Shown in pieces: positions 14,610-17,533 of a DNA stretch of 17,533 bases. The stretch spans positions 1 to 17,533 of the forward strand of contig JAISXC010000185.1 in assembly GCA_031270875.1 (NCBI GenBank), in the 5' to 3' direction. The position numbers and the translations under genes were made by a program. The notes below the pieces were generated by a model that was given only the letters and a program-made list of their open reading frames with translations, was not told where the DNA came from and did no database searches. Numbering within the stretch: position 1 is the first letter of the stretch; the number at the start of each line of letters is the position of its first letter. This stretch comes from Desulfovibrio sp. Its GTDB lineage: Bacteria; Desulfobacterota; Desulfovibrionia; Desulfovibrionales; Desulfovibrionaceae.

Positions 14610-16039
14610 TGTTCGCTCCTGATTCTCTTCAGGTACTCGGCATACCTGACCATGTTGCTCATTACCCTGGCGGCATCGTCGGGCATGTCAAAGGTCGGCA
14701 TGCCGTTTTCTTCGAGGATGATGCCGCAGTCAGCCACATCGTTGCCGGCCATCAGTACGGTGAAGAACGGTTTTTTCTTTTCCCCCGGGACCGAGTTGTA
14801 GCCGTCGATAATGGAACGGGCCAAAGCACCGTCTCCCAGAAAACCTGGGGGCGAGGTCAGGAAAAGTACCGCGTCTATAGAGTCTTCCTGCATGATCAAA
14901 CTGATGATATCAGTATGCATCTGCGGGGTGACGGATGCCGTCATGTCGATATATCCATCCGGACTACCCACATTGGAGGCGGGAGCAAGGATGGCGCGGG
15001 CGTTTTTCCTGAAGGATTCGGTGAAACACGCGAGCCGCCCCACGCCCGTAGCGGCCAAAGCGTCTACACAGATAGTGCTGGGACCGCCTATGACCGTAAG
15101 CAGGCAGATGCGATTGCCCTTGGGCAGCGGCATCTTGTCGAAAACTCTGCCGGTGTGATAGAAATCCGCAATAGAATCCGCCCGGAGTACACCCGCCTGT
15201 TTAAACGCGCCGTTGTAAATTGCATCGTCACCTGCAATGGAGGCGGTATGCGAGCGCGCGACATCGGACCCCATGGTGCTTCTTCCGGCTTTCAGCACAG
15301 TCACGGGCTTATTCCTGGTCACCTGAGCCGCCGTATCAATAAACCGGCGGGCATCCGCGATGCCTTCAAGATATAGGGCGATACTTGTAGTCGCAGGGTC
15401 ATCGCCGAGAAATTCAAGTATCTCAGTGACGTCCACATCGGCCATATTTCCAAGGGTGATGAACTTGTTCATCCCCACCATCTTCTGTTTCTTGGCCCAG
15501 CGCAGATATGAGGTGGCCAGGGCTCCGCTCTGGCTGACAATTGACAACCCCCCTTTCTGAGTCACAGGCGGCAGGCTGAACGAGGTGTTGACACCGTTGT
15601 AAAAATCCGCAATGCCCTGGCAGTTCGGACCCACAACCCGCGCACCGCACGAGCGCATGATGCCGATCATCTCCTCCTGCAACGCGATGGCTTCAGGCGT
15701 ACCCATTTCCTTGAATCCGGCAGTGACGATGGCCACTGCGCCTGCATCTCCCCTGGCTTCACGCCGCGACTTGACGTCTCCGGCCACCTGGATGGCGCTC
15801 TTGGCGCCTACGGCCATAACCACAAGGTCAACAGGCTCGGGAATATCCGCAAGGCTGGAGTAAGATTGCAAACCCTCAATTTCGTCGACAGTGGGATTGA
15901 TGGGAAAAATCTTTCCTGTCTTACTCATCTCTTTGGAATATTTAACTATTTGATTGTTGGGACTACCCTTTTTGTTTGAAGCCCCTATGATGGCGATCCC
16001 TCTGGGAGTAAAAAAATCTGTAATGCTGGCATCAACCAT
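14606..16039 (-). CDS. acdA: Acyl-CoA synthetase (ADP-forming), alpha subunit
   Basis: This is the CoA-binding and ligase subunit of ADP-forming acetate/acyl-CoA ligase. With the beta subunit it converts acyl-CoA, ADP and phosphate to free acid, CoA and ATP in the cytoplasm, a substrate-level ATP step common in anaerobes. The 477-residue protein has the N-terminal CoA-binding Rossmann domain (RGIAIIGAS, about 13-21; GPNCQGI at 137-143) and succinyl-CoA-ligase-like domains (SQSGAL at 169-174). His264 in ARSHTASIAG is the expected phospho-histidine. ATG at 16039 was chosen because GGAGGA lies 5 bases upstream; an earlier in-frame start at 16063 lacks this. The length fits the split alpha form. 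It overlaps the beta gene by 4 bases (ATGA). Acyl specificity (acetyl, branched, aryl) cannot be read from sequence. Confidence 0.93.
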   Translation of the reverse strand: MVDASITDFFTPRGIAIIGASNKKGSPNNQIVKYSKEMSKTGKIFPINPTVDEIEGLQSYSSLADIPEPVDLVVMAVGAKSAIQVAGDVKSRREARGDAGAVAIVTAGFKEMGTPEAIALQEEMIGIMRSCGARVVGPNCQGIADFYNGVNTSFSLPPVTQKGGLSIVSQSGALATSYLRWAKKQKMVGMNKFITLGNMADVDVTEILEFLGDDPATTSIALYLEGIADARRFIDTAAQVTRNKPVTVLKAGRSTMGSDVARSHTASIAGDDAIYNGAFKQAGVLRADSIADFYHTGRVFDKMPLPKGNRICLLTVIGGPSTICVDALAATGVGRLACFTESFRKNARAILAPASNVGSPDGYIDMTASVTPQMHTDIISLIMQEDSIDAVLFLTSPPGFLGDGALARSIIDGYNSVPGEKKKPFFTVLMAGNDVADCGIILEENGMPTFDMPDDAARVMSNMVRYAEYLKRIRSEQ

Positions 16040-16376
16040 TCTGTCCTCCGTTTCTTGCGACACTCGCTGTGCGAATTACCTGGAGTAGTCAAGCTTATTC
16101 TATATTATTGAACTCTGTTCTTATTTATGAGCCGAATATTGCCTCCATCATCTCCTTTTTTAGGGGTATTCGTGTGTCGTTTATTCAGAACCGGGAAAAA
16201 ACGCGACCGTCACTTGTGAGCCAAATCGCCGGGGTATGCCGGAAACTACCGCGCGTTCCGCTCAGAACGCCGGCGTGGCCGCGCGGTACCATTTGAAAAA
16301 CAACGCGCCTGATAAGCGCCTCTCAGGGGTGACGCCGGAAGGCGCCACGTTTTGGTCCTCAGGACACATGCCGCGG
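16040..16376. other. 337-base intergenic region with inverted repeats and an AT-rich half
   Basis: No convincing gene lies here. The half next to the M24 stop is GC-rich. It holds an 8-bp stem with a 4-base loop (GTGACGCC/GGCGCCAC, 16329-16348, one G-U on the transcript) and a 9-bp perfect inverted repeat (TACCGCGCG/CGCGCGGTA, 16247-16288, 24-base loop). On the minus strand a weak GCGC stem near 16306-16320 is followed by a short T-run and could be a poor terminator for the M24 gene. The half next to the acyl-CoA ligase start (about 16070-16200) is AT-rich and contains the palindrome GAACtctGTTC (16110-16120) beside TA-rich sequence. This is the most likely place for a promoter of the downstream genes, but no clean -35/-10 pair could be defended. 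Confidence 0.5.
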
Positions 16377-17483
16377 TCATTTATCAAAGATCTCCCGTGG
16401 AAACCGGGTCATGAAGGTTGTTTCTTCACTGCCCACCAACAGCATGTCTGTAATTCTCGGACCACCGGCTTCCGGGACATAGATGGTGGGCAGCAGCAAA
16501 TCCACGACCATGTTTTCTTTAATCACATGGTCGATGCCTTTGCCTATGACCGGATAAAACTCTGACTGGCGTATGCCCACGCCATGTCCGATGATGTCAA
16601 GAAACCGGCCTCCGTATCCTTGTTTTTGAATACAGGCGTTTACAATATCGTAAATCCGCGCCGATGTTGCGCCCGGACGCAAAGCCCGGACCGCAATTTC
16701 CTGGGCTGTCTGCAGGACGGTATAAATACGCCGAGTTTCTTCAGGGACATCTCCCAGGAAGACGGTACGGCATATCTTGCCGGTATATCCGCCATTCGAG
16801 GCCCCGAGGTGTATGACCACGGCCTGATTGTTCTCGATGACTTTGTTGCCGGCGAAGGGGTGAGCGCGCAATTGCTTTGATTTGGTAAGCACCTGCATGC
16901 GAAAAGTGCTCCCTTCGGAGCCGGCCTTGCGCATGGCGTAATCGGCTTCGGCAAGAACATCCAGTTCTGTTATTCCCGGCCGTATACAGGCGTAAGCGGC
17001 CTGCATGCCCACTTCAAGATGAGAGCAGGCTTTGGCTATCAAAGTCAGTTCCATCTCGTCCTTGACGGAACGGACTTTGTAGGTCAGGTCCATAGCCGCC
17101 AGATATTCAAGGGAAGGAAAGGCGCTACGCAGGGCATCGAAAACGGCAAACTCAATAAAGTATTTGTGAAACCCGATGCGCATGCGGGGCAGCTGCATAC
17201 TACGTAAGGTGGTCACGATGCACGACCCGATGTTTGAAGAGGGGAATCGGTAACTCTTAATCGTTCCGGACCCGCTGCATTCGCGCACATAGGGGGCGTC
17301 AAGCCAGAGACAGCATATGACGGCCTCACCGGAAGCCGGGATAATTACGGCCATGCATTCTATTTCCACAGCTCCGGTGTAATAGATAAGGTTTTCCCTG
17401 TCGGTGAAGACGATCGCATCCAACTCCGCAATGCGCATGTTGTGTTGGAGCGATTCGATACGGCGTGCCAGATGCGGTTTCAT
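16377..17483 (-). CDS. M24 (creatinase/Xaa-Pro peptidase fold) family protein with a degenerate metal site
   Basis: The 368-residue protein has the two-domain M24 layout: an N-terminal creatinase-type domain (about 1-140) and a C-terminal pita-bread domain (about 145-360). ATG at 17483 follows AGGAGG at 4 bases. Members cleave C-N bonds: Xaa-Pro peptides, creatine, ectoine derivatives. His208 (in RAHPFAG) and His300 (in GHGVG) are kept. The usual metal ligands are mostly gone. The first Asp is His225 (VVIHLGA), the Asp of the GY-x-SD-x-TRT motif is Lys236 (YTGKICRT), the Glu before PxxY is Leu (LLLPTIYVP), and the last Glu (RIED in the family) is Thr345 (RITD). A dinuclear metallopeptidase is therefore unlikely. 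A metal-independent, creatinase-like hydrolase or a binding protein fits better. It is first in the cluster and separated from the next gene by 337 bases, so it may have its own transcript. Family assignment is firm; function is open. Confidence 0.85.
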   Translation of the reverse strand: MKPHLARRIESLQHNMRIAELDAIVFTDRENLIYYTGAVEIECMAVIIPASGEAVICCLWLDAPYVRECSGSGTIKSYRFPSSNIGSCIVTTLRSMQLPRMRIGFHKYFIEFAVFDALRSAFPSLEYLAAMDLTYKVRSVKDEMELTLIAKACSHLEVGMQAAYACIRPGITELDVLAEADYAMRKAGSEGSTFRMQVLTKSKQLRAHPFAGNKVIENNQAVVIHLGASNGGYTGKICRTVFLGDVPEETRRIYTVLQTAQEIAVRALRPGATSARIYDIVNACIQKQGYGGRFLDIIGHGVGIRQSEFYPVIGKGIDHVIKENMVVDLLLPTIYVPEAGGPRITDMLLVGSEETTFMTRFPREIFDK

Positions 17484-17491
17484 GCCGCCTC

Positions 17492-17533
17492 CTATGCTAC
17501 ATTGCGTTTGGCGGCCAACCAGTGTGCCACGTC
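17492..17533 (-). CDS. C-terminal end of an unidentified upstream gene (partial)
   Basis: Reading the minus strand inward from the window edge gives an open frame of 13 codons (DVAHWLAAKRNVA) ending in TAG at 17492-17494. The TAG is embedded in TAGGAGG, so the stop overlaps the ribosome-binding site of the next gene, whose ATG is at 17483. That packing is typical of neighbouring genes in one operon, which is the main reason to believe it. Thirteen residues are too few to assign a family, and a chance open frame of this length is quite possible. Confidence 0.4.
   Translation of the reverse strand, partial: DVAHWLAAKRNVA

Noticed and set aside
16306..16320. Intrinsic terminator of the M24 gene
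   Set aside because: The stem is only GCGC/GCGC and the T-run is interrupted and a few bases away, so it is too weak to call.
17514..17529. Sigma-54-like promoter (TGGCAC-N5-TTGG) about 30 bases before the M24 start on the minus strand
   Set aside because: The -12 element has GG where the essential GC should be, and the site lies inside a likely coding end. A single near-match is expected by chance.

Overview
The window is a bacterial catabolic gene cluster. Every convincing gene lies on the minus strand, so transcription runs from the high-coordinate end to the low end. Base composition is moderate to high GC (about 55 percent by eye). The cluster encodes a TRAP-type uptake system with a periplasmic receptor, an oxygen-sensitive type of 2-oxoacid:acceptor oxidoreductase rich in [4Fe-4S] clusters, and an ADP-forming acyl-CoA ligase. 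This points to a strictly anaerobic Gram-negative bacterium. Desulfobacterota (Desulfovibrio/Bilophila-like) or Synergistota fit this gene style, but that placement is inference, because the window holds no rRNA, tRNA or marker gene. I see no insertion sequence, phage gene, transcriptional regulator or CRISPR array.

Layout in transcription order. The last 13 codons of an upstream gene enter at the right edge (17492-17533), with the stop inside the Shine-Dalgarno of an M24/creatinase-fold protein (16377-17483) that has lost most canonical metal ligands. A 337-base gap follows. Next come the two subunits of an ADP-forming acyl-CoA synthetase (14606-16039 and 13920-14609, 4-base overlap). Then four genes specify a 2-oxoacid:acceptor oxidoreductase: fused gamma-delta (12915-13805), alpha (11746-12918), an FAD/NAD(P) subunit (10487-11731) and a beta subunit with an N-terminal multi-cluster ferredoxin domain (9189-10472). 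This content and order match, from memory, the phenylglyoxylate:NAD+ oxidoreductase genes padEFGHI of denitrifying aromatic degraders, with E and F fused here. A TAXI-type TRAP receptor (8142-9158), a DUF1932 dehydrogenase (7095-8012) and a fused TRAP permease (5227-7092) follow. Last come a class I/MocR-type aminotransferase (3957-5141), a D-cysteine desulfhydrase-family PLP enzyme (2933-3955), an Ldh-family oxidoreductase (1830-2870) and a UbiD-family decarboxylase (203-1558).

Working model (inference). The TRAP system imports an acidic substrate, possibly an amino acid, hydroxy acid or conjugate. The hydrolase-like M24 protein, the aminotransferase, the PLP lyase and the Ldh and DUF1932 dehydrogenases would convert related inputs to a 2-oxoacid. 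The Pad-like complex would decarboxylate it oxidatively to an acyl-CoA while reducing NAD+ or ferredoxin. The ADP-forming ligase would turn the acyl-CoA into a free acid plus ATP. UbiD may decarboxylate an aromatic or unsaturated acid made by, or feeding, this route. The true substrate cannot be read from the sequence. Arylglyoxylate-type compounds (from the Pad resemblance) and C3 sulfonates such as cysteate or sulfolactate (from the CuyA/ComC-type families) are both possible.

Several intercistronic gaps hold strong hairpins without T-tracts (8099-8132, 5180-5211, 1613-1729). They look more like mRNA processing or stability elements than terminators. The 1585-1733 element is the most elaborate and ends in a motif resembling a CRISPR repeat end.
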